A DNA stretch of 64,000 nucleotides from Azospirillum fermentarium (GCF_025961205.1 NZ_JAOQNH010000002.1:853501-917500); one strand, 5' to 3'; counted from the stretch's first letter, positions 1 through 10,200 are shown. Notes: generated from the sequence alone by a model not told the origin. Numbers and translations are program-made.

Positions 1-1163
1 AGGATCAGGCCCTTGTCCGCCGCCTTCTGCACCAGCGCCTTGGTCAGTTCCGGGGCCGGTTCCTTGGTGCCGCGGTCCTTGACCAGTTCCACCGCGATCA
101 TGGCGCCCAGGCCGCGCACGTCGCCGATGCACGACAGGCTGTTGCGCTGGGCCATGGTCTTGAAGCGGGTGGTGATGCGCTCGCCGATGGTGTTGGCGCG
201 GTCGATCAGCTTTTCTTCCTCGATGGCTTCCAGCACCGCCAGACCGGCGGCGCAGGCCAGCGGGCTGCCGGCGTAGGTGCCGCCCAGGCCGCCGGGAATG
301 GGCGCGTCCATGATCTCCGCCTTGCCGGTCAGGGCCGAGATGGGGAAGCCGCCGCCCAGGCTCTTGGCCATGGTCATCAGGTCGGGCACCACGCCCGCGT
401 GCTCCACCGCGAACAGCTTGCCGGTGCGGGCGAAGCCGGTCTGGATCTCGTCCACCACCATCACGATGCCGTGCTGGTCGCAGATGGCGCGGACCTTCTG
501 GAGGAATTCCGGCGGGGCGATGTTGAACCCGCCCTCACCCTGCACCGGCTCGACGATGATGGCGGCGACGCGGGTGGCCTCGATGTCGGTCTTGAACAGG
601 TTTTCCAGCGCCTTGATGCTGTCGTCCACCGACACGCCGCGATAGGCGTTGGGGAACGGCACGTGGAACACCTCCGACGGGAAGGGGCCGAAGCCGACCT
701 TGTACGGGGCGACCTTGCCGGTCAGCGCCATGGTCATCAGCGTGCGGCCGTGGAAGCCGCCGGCAAACGAGATCACGCCCGGACGGCCGGTGTGGGCGCG
801 GGCCACCTTCACGGCGTTTTCCACCGCTTCCGCACCCGTGGTGAAGAAGCCGGTCTTCTTGGCGTGGGTGCCGGGGGTCAGGTCGTTCAGCTTTTCCGCC
901 AGCGCCACGAAGGATTCGTACGGCGTGACCATGAAGCAGGTGTGGGTGAAGGCGTCGGCCTGCTTCTTCACCGCGTCCATCACCTTCGGGTGACGGTGGC
1001 CGGTGTTGAGCACCGCGATGCCGCCCGCGAAGTCGATGAAGCGGCGGCCCTCGACGTCCCACACCTCGGCGTTTTCCGCCCGCTCCACATACACGGGCAG
1101 CATGTTGGAGATGCCACGGACCACAGCGGCATCGCGCCGCGCCTGAAGCGACTGGTTGCTCAT
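1..1163 (-). CDS. gabT: 4-aminobutyrate aminotransferase, C-terminus cut by window edge
   Basis: PLP-dependent class III aminotransferase that moves the amino group of 4-aminobutyrate to 2-oxoglutarate, giving succinate semialdehyde in the cytoplasm. The reverse strand reads from ATG at 1163 (MSNQSLQARRDAAVVRG) without a stop to the window edge, about 387 codons of a family of roughly 425, so only the C-terminal end is missing. Class III motifs are visible: GFHGRTLMTMALTGK, VEPVQGEGG, VVDEIQTGFARTG and the PLP-lysine context MAKSLGGGFP. A GAGGG ribosome site precedes the start. gabD lies upstream on the same strand and makes the next enzyme of the pathway, which supports GabT over an ornithine or acetylornithine aminotransferase. 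Confidence 0.93.
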   Translation of the reverse strand, partial: MSNQSLQARRDAAVVRGISNMLPVYVERAENAEVWDVEGRRFIDFAGGIAVLNTGHRHPKVMDAVKKQADAFTHTCFMVTPYESFVALAEKLNDLTPGTHAKKTGFFTTGAEAVENAVKVARAHTGRPGVISFAGGFHGRTLMTMALTGKVAPYKVGFGPFPSEVFHVPFPNAYRGVSVDDSIKALENLFKTDIEATRVAAIIVEPVQGEGGFNIAPPEFLQKVRAICDQHGIVMVVDEIQTGFARTGKLFAVEHAGVVPDLMTMAKSLGGGFPISALTGKAEIMDAPIPGGLGGTYAGSPLACAAGLAVLEAIEEEKLIDRANTIGERITTRFKTMAQRNSLSCIGDVRGLGAMIAVELVKDRGTKEPAPELTKALVQKAADKGLI

Positions 1164-1260
1164 AACGATCCCTCGGAGGTTGGGGCGTGCGGGGGCGTTC
1201 CCTGGCCCGGGCACGGGTGGGTTTTTTGGAAAGGCGAAGAACAATGAGACAGGTTTTATG

Positions 1261-1314
1261 AAGGGGGCGCTGCCCCCTTCATGCTTCCCCCACCAAGGGC
1301 CGGAAGGCCCTTGG
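1261..1314. repeat. Two GC-rich hairpins between gabD and gabT
   Basis: There are two perfect inverted repeats: AAGGGGGC/GCCCCCTT at 1261-1268 and 1272-1279, and CCAAGGGCC/GGCCCTTGG at 1293-1301 and 1306-1314 around a GGAA loop. Both lie between two co-directional minus-strand genes. They could be a processing or attenuation element, or one copy of a dispersed intergenic repeat. Only one copy was noticed in this window. Confidence 0.6.
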
Positions 1315-1326
1315 AACCCTCTGGAA

Positions 1327-2787
1327 TCAGGCGCCGAGGCCCATGCAGAGGTATTTGATTTCCATGAAATCGTCGATGCCGTAGCGGGAGCCCTCGCGGC
1401 CGATGCCGCTTTCCTTCACGCCGCCGAACGGGGCGACTTCGTTGGAAATGATGCCCTCGTTGATGCCGACGATGCCGTACTCCAGACCTTCGGCAACCCG
1501 CCACACGCGGCCCAGGTTGGTCGAATAGAAATAGGCGGCAAGCCCGAATTCGGTGTCGTTGGCCATGCGGATCGCCTCTTCCTCCGTCTCGAAACGGAAC
1601 AGCGGCGCCACCGGGCCGAAGATCTCTTCCCGCGCCACGCGCATATCGGTGGTCACGCCGGTCACCACCGTGGGTTCGAAGAAGGTCTGGCCCATGGCGT
1701 GGCGCTTGCCGCCGGTCACCACCGTCGCACCCTTCGACACCGCGTCGGACAGCAGTTCCTCCACCTTGGCGACCGCGGGTTCGTTGATCATCGGACCCTG
1801 CTGGATGCCGGCCTCGGCACCGTTGCCCACGCGGATGGCCTTCACGGCTTCCGCCAGCTTGGCGGCGAAGGCGTCGTACACGCCCGCCTGCACCAGCAGA
1901 CGGTTGGCGCACACGCAGGTCTGGCCGGAATTGCGGTACTTCGACGCCATGGCGCCCTGCACCGCCGCGTCCAGATCGGCGTCGTCGAACACGATGAACG
2001 GCGCGTTGCCGCCCAGTTCCAGCGACACCTTCTTCACCGTGCCGGCGCACTGGCGCATCAGAATCTTGCCGACTTCGGTGGAGCCGGTGAACGACACCTT
2101 GCGCACGATGGGGTTGCCGGTCAGCTCACCCCCGATGGCCGGGGCGTCCATGCCGGTGATGATATTAAACACCCCGGCCGGAATCCCCGCACGCTCGGCC
2201 AGCACGGCCAGAGCCAGCGCCGACAAGGGCGTGTCTTCCGCCGGCTTGATCACCACGGGGCAGCCGGCGGCCAGCGCCGGCGCCACCTTGCGGGTGATCA
2301 TGGCGTTGGGGAAGTTCCACGGCGTGATGGCACCCACCACCCCGATCGGCTCCTTCAGCACCACCAGACGGGTGCCGTGCTTGTGGGTGGGGATCACGTC
2401 GCCATAGACGCGCTTGCCCTCCTCCGCGAACCATTCGATGAAGCTGGCGCCGTACATCACCTCGCCGCGGGCCTCGGTCAGGGGCTTGCCCTGCTCGGCG
2501 GTCATCAACTGGGCCAGGTCTTCCTGGGCGGCCAGGATCAGGTTGTACCACGTGCGCAGGATGACGGCGCGTTCCTTGGCGGTCTTGGCCCGCCACGCCG
2601 GCCACGCGGCGTTGGCGGCGGCAATCGCCTCGCGCGTTTCGTCAGCGCCCAGGTCGGCCACATGGGCCAGAACCTCACCCGTCGCCGGGTTGGTCACGGG
2701 GAACGTGCGGCCGCCGGGACCGTCGCGCCACGCGCCGTTGATGTAGGATTGCGTGCGAAGAAGGGCCGAATCGCTGAGCGTCACCAT
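1327..2787 (-). CDS. gabD: Succinate-semialdehyde dehydrogenase (NAD(P)+)
   Basis: Aldehyde dehydrogenase superfamily enzyme that oxidises succinate semialdehyde to succinate and completes the GABA shunt. Numbered from the preferred ATG at 2787 ([10 protein letters not shown], 486 aa), it shows the N-terminal SSADH signature [13 protein letters not shown] near residues 155-167, the cofactor-loop motif FTGSTEVGK near 233-241, the general base Glu257 in LELGG, and the catalytic Cys291 in [10 protein letters not shown]. The length is normal for GabD. A longer start at 2805 adds six residues (MGSGVF) but has no convincing ribosome site. The gene precedes gabT on the same strand. Control by the divergent XRE-cupin gene at 2990 is an inference. 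Confidence 0.93.
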   Translation of the reverse strand: MVTLSDSALLRTQSYINGAWRDGPGGRTFPVTNPATGEVLAHVADLGADETREAIAAANAAWPAWRAKTAKERAVILRTWYNLILAAQEDLAQLMTAEQGKPLTEARGEVMYGASFIEWFAEEGKRVYGDVIPTHKHGTRLVVLKEPIGVVGAITPWNFPNAMITRKVAPALAAGCPVVIKPAEDTPLSALALAVLAERAGIPAGVFNIITGMDAPAIGGELTGNPIVRKVSFTGSTEVGKILMRQCAGTVKKVSLELGGNAPFIVFDDADLDAAVQGAMASKYRNSGQTCVCANRLLVQAGVYDAFAAKLAEAVKAIRVGNGAEAGIQQGPMINEPAVAKVEELLSDAVSKGATVVTGGKRHAMGQTFFEPTVVTGVTTDMRVAREEIFGPVAPLFRFETEEEAIRMANDTEFGLAAYFYSTNLGRVWRVAEGLEYGIVGINEGIISNEVAPFGGVKESGIGREGSRYGIDDFMEIKYLCMGLGA

Positions 2788-2840
2788 GAAGACACCGCTT
2801 CCCATCTCAAAGGTTCGTGGACGGAACAGAGCTTACGCGC

Positions 2841-2856
2841 GTTTAATAATTTAAAC
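2841..2856. promoter_or_regulatory. AT-rich palindrome between gabD and the XRE regulator
   Basis: GTTTAA-TAAT-TTAAAC is a perfect dyad in the divergent spacer between gabD and the XRE-cupin regulator. It is about 54 bp upstream of the gabD start. The position and symmetry suit an operator or overlapping promoter elements. Assignment to the adjacent regulator is inference. Confidence 0.45.
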
Positions 2857-2989
2857 AACACCCGTCGTGTGCCCAACCGCTTTTTGATGACGGATTTTCT
2901 GGAATAAGGTAGCGTTTCCAAGGGGAAAGGCAATCGCCATCCCGGGGGGCGCCAACACGCCCGCCGGGGCAGAGGGGGAGAAGGGTACG

Positions 2990-3574
2990 GTGGATGCGTC
3001 CATGGATTTCGACGTCGGCATACGGCTGAAGCAGGTGCGGGAGGCCAACGGCCTGTCGCAGCGCCAATTGGCCCAGCGGGCCGGGGTCACCAACGGCACC
3101 ATCTCGCTGATCGAACAGAACCGCTGCAGCCCGTCGGTGTCGTCCCTGCGCAAGGTGTTGCAGGGCATCCCCATGACATTGGCCGAATTCTTCACCACCG
3201 AGGATCTGCCGCCGCGCGAACAGATCTTCTACCGCCGGGACGAGCTGATCGAACTGACCAGCATCCCGGTCAAGGGCAAGGTGGGACAGATCTCGTTCCG
3301 GCAGGTGGGCGACCTGCGTGGACGGAATCTCCAGGTGCTGCACGAACGCTACGCCCCCGGTGCCGACACCGGCGGGCGCACCATGCTGCAGCACGAATCG
3401 GAAGAGGGCGGCATCGTCATCCGCGGCGAGATCGAACTGACCGTCGGCGACCGCAAGGAGATTTTGAAGGCCGGCGACGCCTATCTCTTCGACAGCCGCA
3501 TCCCCCACCGCTTCCGCAACATCAGCGGCGAGGAGTGCGAGATCATCAGCGCCTGCACGCCGCCGTACCTGTAA
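2990..3574 (+). CDS. XRE-family regulator with C-terminal cupin (PuuR-like)
   Basis: A one-component transcriptional regulator of 194 aa. Residues about 11-65 form a helix-turn-helix of the XRE/Cro type (IRLKQVREANGLSQRQLAQ, then GVTNGTISLIEQN). Residues about 120-190 form a small-molecule-binding cupin barrel (GGIVIRGEIELTVG, AGDAYLFDSRIPHRF). The GTG start at 2990 is chosen because a GGGGGAGAAGG ribosome site lies just before it; an in-frame ATG follows four codons later. PuuR-type regulators control putrescine and GABA catabolism, and this gene diverges from gabD. Control of gabDT is therefore likely, but not shown by the sequence. Confidence 0.85.
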   Translation: MDASMDFDVGIRLKQVREANGLSQRQLAQRAGVTNGTISLIEQNRCSPSVSSLRKVLQGIPMTLAEFFTTEDLPPREQIFYRRDELIELTSIPVKGKVGQISFRQVGDLRGRNLQVLHERYAPGADTGGRTMLQHESEEGGIVIRGEIELTVGDRKEILKAGDAYLFDSRIPHRFRNISGEECEIISACTPPYL

Positions 3575-3583
3575 CGGTGCGCC

Positions 3584-4252
3584 TTACCCGGCCTTGGTCC
3601 CGTTCAGGAACAGCGCCACCGCCTGCCGGACATAGCGGTCCAGTTCCTCCAGGGGCGGCAGGCGGTCGGGCATGATCAGGTGACGGATGATCAGGTTGCC
3701 GGTGACCATGCCCAGAAACGCCTGCGCCGCGTCGCGCGGGTTGGCGATGCGCAGCACCCCGGCGTCGGACAGGCCCTGCAGGTAATCGGCCAGACGGGTC
3801 ACCGCCGTGTCCGGCCCGATGCGGAAGAAGGAATCGGCGACGTCGGGAATCCGCGCCCCCTCCGCGATCAGGATGCGCAGGACCGACACGACCCGCTCGC
3901 TCAGCAACTCCCGCACCAGATGCAGCCCGAAGCAGGTCAGGCCGGTCTCGGGGGTCACCCCCTCGCCCGTGTGGGCGGCGCACAGCCCCTTGAGGATGTT
4001 GGTGCTGTTCTCCTCCATCATCGCGCGGAACAGCCCGGCCTTGTCGCCGAAATGCTCGTAGAGCGTGGCGCGGGAGCCGCCGGACTGGGCGATGATGTCG
4101 GTCAGCGTGGTCTTCTCGAACCCCTTTTCGATGAACAGGCGGCGGGCGGCGTCCAGCATCGCCTGCCGCCGCGCCAACCCGCGCGGGCCGGCGGTGGGCA
4201 GGGCGGCGGGCCCCCCTTCCCTGACGAGATCGTTCAGCGTGCTGTCACTCAT
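3584..4252 (-). CDS. TetR/AcrR-family regulator (first of two paralogues)
   Basis: A 222-aa one-component repressor-type protein. The N-terminal DNA-binding domain is about residues 25-75 (AMLDAARRLFIEKGFEKTTL, then SGGSRATLYEHFGDKAGLFR), followed by a TetR_C-like ligand domain. The ATG at 4252 (MSDSTLNDLV) is preferred over an in-frame start 177 bp upstream, which would add an Arg/Pro-rich, non-conserved tail. It converges with the XRE gene. It is clearly paralogous to the TetR protein at 5207-5899 along its whole length, including the shared segment from LRxLIxEGxRIPD to the C-terminus. Its target is unknown. Confidence 0.88.
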   Translation of the reverse strand: MSDSTLNDLVREGGPAALPTAGPRGLARRQAMLDAARRLFIEKGFEKTTLTDIIAQSGGSRATLYEHFGDKAGLFRAMMEENSTNILKGLCAAHTGEGVTPETGLTCFGLHLVRELLSERVVSVLRILIAEGARIPDVADSFFRIGPDTAVTRLADYLQGLSDAGVLRIANPRDAAQAFLGMVTGNLIIRHLIMPDRLPPLEELDRYVRQAVALFLNGTKAG

Positions 4253-4337
4253 GCGTGCGTTCCCTGGCCGGCGGCGTGGCCGGCTTTCCCTTCCCTCTGG
4301 GCTTACCCGCCCCACTCCCGGCGGGCAAGCCTTGGCC

Positions 4338-5174
4338 TCATGTGGACAACAAAATCGGCAGCCCGGCCTTCGCCAGCACCGTACGGGTGGTGCCGCCGAA
4401 CACGAATTCGCTGAGCCGCGTGCGGCCATAGGCCCCCATCACCAGCAGGTCGGCGTCCACCGTGCGTGCGTGCTCCAGCAGGACGGTGCCGGCATCGCTG
4501 CCCCGCCGCTGGTCCAGCACCACCGGCACCCCGTGGCGGGCCAGATGACGGGACATGTCGGCGCCGGGGTCGGCGCCCAGCGGGCCGTTCAGGTGCCCGT
4601 CGGGAACCACCGCCAGATGCACCGTTTCCGCCGCCATCAGGAAGGGCATGGCGTGCGCGATGGCCGTCGTCGCCTCGCGGCTGCCGTTCCACCCCACCAC
4701 GATCCGGCGGGGCAGCCGCTCCGGTGGCCAGTCCAGCGGCAGCAGCAGCGTCGGGCGGCCCGAGGCGAAGATCACCTCCACCGCCAGGCCGACCACCCGC
4801 TTGCGGCCCGTGGACCGCGGCGGCGGACCGACGATGGCGAGGCTGGCGTGACGGGCGTGCAGCATCAGCCCGTCCTCGTCCTCGTGGGTCGCCACCCGCC
4901 ATTCGGCGCTGAGACCCGCGGCGGCGGTGATGGTGTCGAACCGCTGCTGCGCATGGGCCGCCGCCGCGTGGGTCGCGGCGTGGTGCCGGCGCAGCATGGT
5001 CTCCAGCCCGGCGCCGCGGGCAAAGGCGTTGGCGGGGACGAAATCCAGCCGCCCGGCGGCGAACACCGCGGTCAGGTGCGCCTGCCACCGTTCCGCCAGG
5101 GCGGCGGCATAGGTCAGGCGGGCGGTCTGTTCCTGTTCGTCCTCGATGAAGACAACGATGTCCTTGGGCGCCAC
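4338..5174 (-). CDS. Universal stress protein, tandem UspA domains
   Basis: A 278-aa cytoplasmic protein with two UspA-like domains. The second ends with the nucleotide-binding signature G-x2-G-x9-G-T-T (GAYGRTRLSEFVFGGTTR). The first is more degenerate, with conserved strand DIVVFIEDE. The GTG at 5174 (VAPKDIVVF) is chosen because GAGGA lies six bases upstream. The open frame extends a further 158 codons, but that part is antisense to the downstream TetR gene. It sits between two paralogous TetR genes on the same strand. The family is linked to stress survival; no specific role can be read here. Confidence 0.85.
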   Translation of the reverse strand: MAPKDIVVFIEDEQEQTARLTYAAALAERWQAHLTAVFAAGRLDFVPANAFARGAGLETMLRRHHAATHAAAAHAQQRFDTITAAAGLSAEWRVATHEDEDGLMLHARHASLAIVGPPPRSTGRKRVVGLAVEVIFASGRPTLLLPLDWPPERLPRRIVVGWNGSREATTAIAHAMPFLMAAETVHLAVVPDGHLNGPLGADPGADMSRHLARHGVPVVLDQRRGSDAGTVLLEHARTVDADLLVMGAYGRTRLSEFVFGGTTRTVLAKAGLPILLST

Positions 5175-5206
5175 GGCAATCCTCGGCAAAGCTTGGGGTG
5201 AGAAAC

Positions 5207-5899
5207 TCAGTGACCGGCGGGGCCGATACCGTGGAGAACCATGCGCACGCAGGCGCGCACATAGCGCTCCACCTCGTCCATCGCCACCGGGGCGTCGGGC
5301 AGGATCAGCCGCTTCAGCAGCAGATGCCCCACCACCATCCCGCCGAACGCGCGGGCCGCCACCGCCGGGTCGTCGATGCGCAGGTGCCCCGCCGCCGCCA
5401 GATCCTGGAAACAGCGGGTCAACTGTTCGTCGGTCTGTTCCGGGCCGACGTGGAAAAAGGCTTCCACCAGATCGGGGATGCGCCCGCCCTCGGAAATCAG
5501 GGTGCGCAGGATCGCCATGGTTTCCGGCGTGTATAGGGTGCGGGCCAGATGCAGGCCGAACCGGGTCAGCCGCTCCTCCGCTCCTTCCGCCCCGGTGCCG
5601 GACGGGCGGGCGGGGGTGCGGGCCATCCCCTCCACAACCTGGGCGCAATGCTCCTCCATCATCGCGCGGAACAAGCCTTCCTTGTCACCGAAATGCTTGT
5701 AGAGCGTGGTGCGCGACCCGCCGGCCTGACGCAGCACATCGGTCAGGGAGGTGGCGGCGAACCCCTTTTCCACGAACAGCGCGGCCGCCGCGTCCAGCAG
5801 CGCCCGGCAGCGCGCCCAGCCCCGCGGGCGCGCCGGTGCCGCCGCGGCGGCTGCCGCCCTTGGGCCGTGTCTGGTATGGTTCAGCCCTGTTCCGGGCAT
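5207..5899 (-). CDS. TetR/AcrR-family repressor of the divergent RND pump
   Basis: A 230-aa regulator with an N-terminal helix-turn-helix (ALLDAAAALFVEKGFAATSL, then AGGSRTTLYKHFGDKEGLFR) and a C-terminal all-helical ligand domain. The ATG at 5899 (MPGTGLNHTR) follows an AAGGGGG ribosome site; the frame is open further upstream but runs through operator sequence. The gene is transcribed away from an acrA-acrB pair 140 bp away, the usual arrangement of AcrR/TtgR repressors and their pumps. A composite dyad lies between them. Repression relieved by a pump substrate is the inferred logic. It is a paralogue of the TetR protein at 3584-4252. Confidence 0.88.
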   Translation of the reverse strand: MPGTGLNHTRHGPRAAAAAAAPARPRGWARCRALLDAAAALFVEKGFAATSLTDVLRQAGGSRTTLYKHFGDKEGLFRAMMEEHCAQVVEGMARTPARPSGTGAEGAEERLTRFGLHLARTLYTPETMAILRTLISEGGRIPDLVEAFFHVGPEQTDEQLTRCFQDLAAAGHLRIDDPAVAARAFGGMVVGHLLLKRLILPDAPVAMDEVERYVRACVRMVLHGIGPAGH

Positions 5900-5922
5900 G
5901 ACAGAACCCCCTTGCGCGGTGC

Positions 5923-5979
5923 ATCGTCCAGAATGTATCGTCCAGTACAGTGTACTGTATGAGACAGTACGTCTGGACG
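5923..5979. promoter_or_regulatory. Composite operator between tetR and acrA-type gene
   Basis: Overlapping symmetrical elements lie within 57 bp. CAGTAC (5943-5948) pairs with GTACTG (5952-5957). GTACTGT (5952-5958) pairs with ACAGTAC (5964-5970). Outer arms CGTCCAG (5939-5945) pair with CTGGACG (5973-5979). ATCGTCCAG is also directly repeated at 5923-5931 and 5937-5945. The location between a TetR gene and its presumed pump operon makes this the likely TetR operator, probably overlapping both promoters. Confidence 0.75.
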
Positions 5980-6038
5980 TCAAGGCCGGCCGGGGACAGG
6001 CCCGATCAGGGATACGGACGAGGGACAGGGACTGAACG

Positions 6039-7262
6039 ATGGTCAAACCCAACCGAGCGATTCATCTGGCGCTTCTGGCGGCCCTGGCCGCCGCGCTGGC
6101 CGGCTGCCAGGACAAGAAGCAGGCTGCCGGCCCGGCCCCCGCCCCCGGCCCGGCAGAGGTGACCGTCACCACCATCCAGCCACAGGATCTGCCCGTCACC
6201 ACCGAACTGCCGGGCCGCACCGCCCCGTTCCGCGTGGCGGAAATCCGCCCCCAGGTCAGCGGCATCGTGCTGAAGCGCTTCTTCCAGGAAGGCAGCGACG
6301 TCAAGGCGGGCGAGCAGCTCTACCAGATCGACCCCGCGACCTATGAGGCCGCACTCGCCAGCGCGCAGGCCGACGTGCAGAAGGCGGAGGCGAACCTGCA
6401 GGCCGCCCGCAACAAGGCCGGGCGCTACGGCGATCTGGTCAGGAACAGCGTGGTCAGCAAACAGGATTACGACGACGTTCAGGCCACCTTGAAACAGAAC
6501 GAGGCGCAGTTGGCCGCGGCCAGGGCCTCGCTCAATCTGGCCCAGATCAACCTGAATTATACCAAGGTGTTCGCCCCCATCTCCGGCCGCATCGGCAAAT
6601 CGTCGGTGACCGAAGGGGCGCTGGTCACCGCCAATCAGGCGACGGCGCTGGCCACTGTCCAGCAGTTCGATCCCATCTATGTGGACGTGACCCAAACGGC
6701 GTCGCAGTTGATGGCACTGCGCGAGGCCATGGAAAGCGGGCGCATCCGCCCGGCGGAACCGGGGAAGATCCCCGTCTCCCTGCTGCTGGACGGCAGCGGC
6801 ACCCCCTACCCCATCCGGGGCGACCTGCAGTTCGCCGGCGTCACGGTGGATCCCGGCACCAGTTCGGTGCAGTTGCGCGCGGTCTTCCCCAACCCCAAGC
6901 AGGATCTGCTGCCCGGCCTGTTCGTGCGGGCGCGCATCGAGCAAGGCATCGCGGCGGGGGCCATCACCGTGCCCCAGGCCGCCGTCAGCCGCGGCCCCGA
7001 CGGGTCGGCGCGGGTGTGGGTGGTCGGCGACGGCAACAAGGTGGCGCCGCGCACCATCAAGACCGAACGCCCCGTCGGCAACGCCTGGCTGGTGTCCGAG
7101 GGGCTGACGCCTGGCGAGCGCATCGTGATCGAAGGGCTGCAAAAGGTGAAACCGGGGGCGGAGGTCAAGCCGGTGCCCCCGCCCAACACCGTGGCCGCCC
7201 TGCCCGACGGGGCGGGACCAAAGCTGCCCGACGGGGCCGGACCGAAGCCGGCGGCGAAGTAA
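6039..7262 (+). CDS. RND efflux periplasmic adaptor lipoprotein (AcrA/MexA type)
   Basis: Membrane fusion protein of a tripartite multidrug pump, 407 aa. It has a lipoprotein signal with the lipobox cysteine at residue 23 (LAALAAALAGC), so it is anchored to the inner membrane. The lipoyl/hairpin/beta-barrel order is intact: an N-terminal barrel (ELPGRTAPFRVAEIRPQVSG), a coiled-coil region with AQADVQKAEANLQAARNKAG, and a second lipoyl half with NYTKVFAPISGRIGKSSVTE. The C-terminus has a short repeat, LPDGAGPK twice. acrB follows 15 bp downstream. No TolC-like outer membrane gene is present here, so the channel must be encoded elsewhere. Confidence 0.95.
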   Translation: MVKPNRAIHLALLAALAAALAGCQDKKQAAGPAPAPGPAEVTVTTIQPQDLPVTTELPGRTAPFRVAEIRPQVSGIVLKRFFQEGSDVKAGEQLYQIDPATYEAALASAQADVQKAEANLQAARNKAGRYGDLVRNSVVSKQDYDDVQATLKQNEAQLAAARASLNLAQINLNYTKVFAPISGRIGKSSVTEGALVTANQATALATVQQFDPIYVDVTQTASQLMALREAMESGRIRPAEPGKIPVSLLLDGSGTPYPIRGDLQFAGVTVDPGTSSVQLRAVFPNPKQDLLPGLFVRARIEQGIAAGAITVPQAAVSRGPDGSARVWVVGDGNKVAPRTIKTERPVGNAWLVSEGLTPGERIVIEGLQKVKPGAEVKPVPPPNTVAALPDGAGPKLPDGAGPKPAAK

Positions 7263-7277
7263 GGCGGGACCATCCCC

Positions 7278-10200
7278 ATGTCGAAATTCTTCATCGACCG
7301 CCCGGTCTTCGCCTGGGTCATCGCCATCGTCATCATGATGGCCGGCGCGCTGGCCATCCTGCGGCTGCCCGTCGAACAATACCCCAAGATCGCCCCGCCC
7401 ACGGTGTCGATCACCGCCAGCTACCCCGGCGCCTCGGCCAAGACGCTGGAGGACACGGTCACCCAGGTCATCGAGCAGAAGATGACCGGGCTGGACAATT
7501 TCCGCTACATGGCGTCCACCAGCGACAGTTCGGGCAACGTCACCATCACCTTGACGTTCGAGCCGGCGGCCAACCCCGACATCGCCCAGGTGCAGGTGCA
7601 GAACAAGCTCCAGCTTGCCGTGCCCCTGCTGCCGCAGGAGGTGCAGCAGCGCGGGCTGCAGGTGTCCAAGGCCGGCAACGACTTTCTGATGGTGGCCGGC
7701 TTCGTGTCGTCCGACGGGCGGCTGACCCAGGGGGACATCGCCGACTATGTGACCTCGAACCTGCAGGACATCATCAGCCGCGTGCAGGGCGTGGGCGACG
7801 TCACGGTGTTCGGGCCGCAGCATGCCATGCGCATCTGGATCGACCCCGACAAGCTGAACAGCCATCAGCTCACCACCACCGACATCACCACCGCGGTCAA
7901 GGCGGAAAACGCGCAAGTCTCCGCCGGCCAGTTGGGCGGTGCCCCCGCCGTGCCCGGCCAGCGCATCAACGCCACCATCACCGCCCAGTCGCGGATGCAG
8001 ACGCCCGAACAGTTCGGCGCCATCCTGCTGCGGGTGAATCCCGACGGGTCGCAGGTGCGGCTGCGCGACGTGGCACGGATCGAGATCGGGTCGGAAACCT
8101 ATGAGATCGCCGCCCGCTACAACGGCAACCCCGCCGCCGGTCTGGGCATCAAGCTGGCCACCGGCGCCAACGCGCTGGACACGGCGGCGGCGGTCAAGGC
8201 GCGCATCGCCGACCTGTCCGCCTTCTTCCCCGCGGGGCTGGAGGTCATCTACCCCTATGACAGCACCCCGTTCGTGCAGCTGTCGATCCACGAGGTGATC
8301 AAGACGCTGGTCGAGGCCATCGTCCTGGTGTTCGTGGTGATGTACCTGTTCCTGCAGAACTTCCGCGCCACGCTGATCCCGACCATCGCGGTGCCGGTGG
8401 TGCTGCTGGGCACCTTCGGCATCCTGTCGTCGTTCGGGTTCTCCATCAACGTGCTGACCATGTTCGGCATGGTGCTCGCCATCGGCCTTCTGGTGGACGA
8501 TGCCATCGTGGTGGTGGAAAACGTCGAGCGCGTGATGAGCGAGGACAAGCTCGCCCCCCGCGACGCCACCCGCAAATCCATGGACCAGATTACCGGCGCC
8601 CTGATCGGCATCGCGCTGGTGCTGTCGGCGGTGTTCGTGCCCATGGCGTTTTTCGGCGGGTCGGCGGGCGCCATCTACCGCCAGTTCTCGCTGACCATCG
8701 TGTCGGCCATGGGGCTGTCGGTGCTGGTGGCGCTGGTGCTGACCCCGGCGTTGTGCGCCACCCTGCTGAAGCCGCTGCCCGAGGGGCACGGCCATCACCG
8801 GGGCGGATTCTTCGGCCTGTTCAACCGCGGCTTCGACGCCACCTCGCGCGCCTATGTCGGCGGCGTGCGCGGGGCCGTGGGGCGGATCGGGCGCTATTTC
8901 TTCGCCTATCTGCTGATTTTGGGCGGGCTGGGGTATCTGTTCATGCAGATCCCGTCGTCGTTCCTGCCCACCGAGGACCGCGGGCAGCTGTTCGTGCTGT
9001 GGTCGGCCCCGCCCAACGCCAGCGCCGAACGCACGGCGGAAACCGCCGCCGCCGTCACCGACTATTTCCTGACCCGCGAAAAGGACACGGTGGAGGGGCT
9101 GTTCACCATTGTGGGATTCAACTTCGCCGGGCGCGGGCAGAACTCCGGCATGGCCTTCGTCCGCCTGAAGGACTGGAGCGTGCGCCCGTCCCCGGCGCAG
9201 AAGCCCCAGGCCATTGCCGGGCGGGTGATGGGCGCCATGTCCAAGCTGAAGGACGCGGTGGTCTTCGCCTTCCTGCCGCCGTCGGTGCCGGGTCTGGGCA
9301 ACGCCACCGGCTTCGATCTCCAGCTCGTGGACCGTGGCGGGCTGGGGCACGACCGGCTGATGCAGGCGCGCAACCAGTTGCTGGGCATGGCGGCGCAGAA
9401 TCCCAAACTGGTGGGCGTGCGCCCCAACGGGCTGGAGGACACGCCGCAGTTCCGGCTCGACGTGGACCGGGAAAAGGCCGCGGCCCTGGGGTTGTCGCTC
9501 AGCGACATCAACACCACCCTGTCGGTGGCGTGGGGGTCGTCGTACGTCAACGACTTCATCGACAACGGCCGGGTGAAGAAGGTCTATCTGCAGGCCGACG
9601 CCCCGTACCGCATGCAGCCCAGCGACATCAACCGCTGGTACGTGCGCAACGCATCGGGCCAGATGGTGCCGTTCTCCGCCTTTTCCATGGGGCAATGGAT
9701 CTACGGCTCGCCGAAGCTGGAGCGGTACAACGGCGCGTCCTCGGTCAACATCCAGGGATCGGCGGCACCGGGCATCAGCTCGGGCGAGGCGATGGCCGAG
9801 ATGGAAGCCATGATGACCAAGCTGCCCCCCGGCATCGGCTATGAATGGACCGGCCTGTCGTTCGAGGAGCGGCTGAGCGGGTCGCAGGCGCCGGCCCTCT
9901 ATGCCCTGTCCATGATCATCGTGTTCCTGTGTCTGGCAGCGCTCTATGAAAGCTGGTCGGTGCCGGCGGCGGTGATCCTGGTGGTGCCGCTGGGGGTGAT
10001 CGGGGCGGTGACGGCGGCCCTGCTGCGCGGCCTGCCCAGCGACGTGTATTTTCAGGTCGGCCTGCTGACCACCATCGGCCTGTCGGCCAAGAACGCCATC
10101 CTGATCGTGGAGTTCGCCAAGGCGCTGTACGACCAGGGCATGGACCTGAAGGACGCCGCCATCGAGGCGTGCCGCCAGCGTCTGCGCCCGATCATCATGA

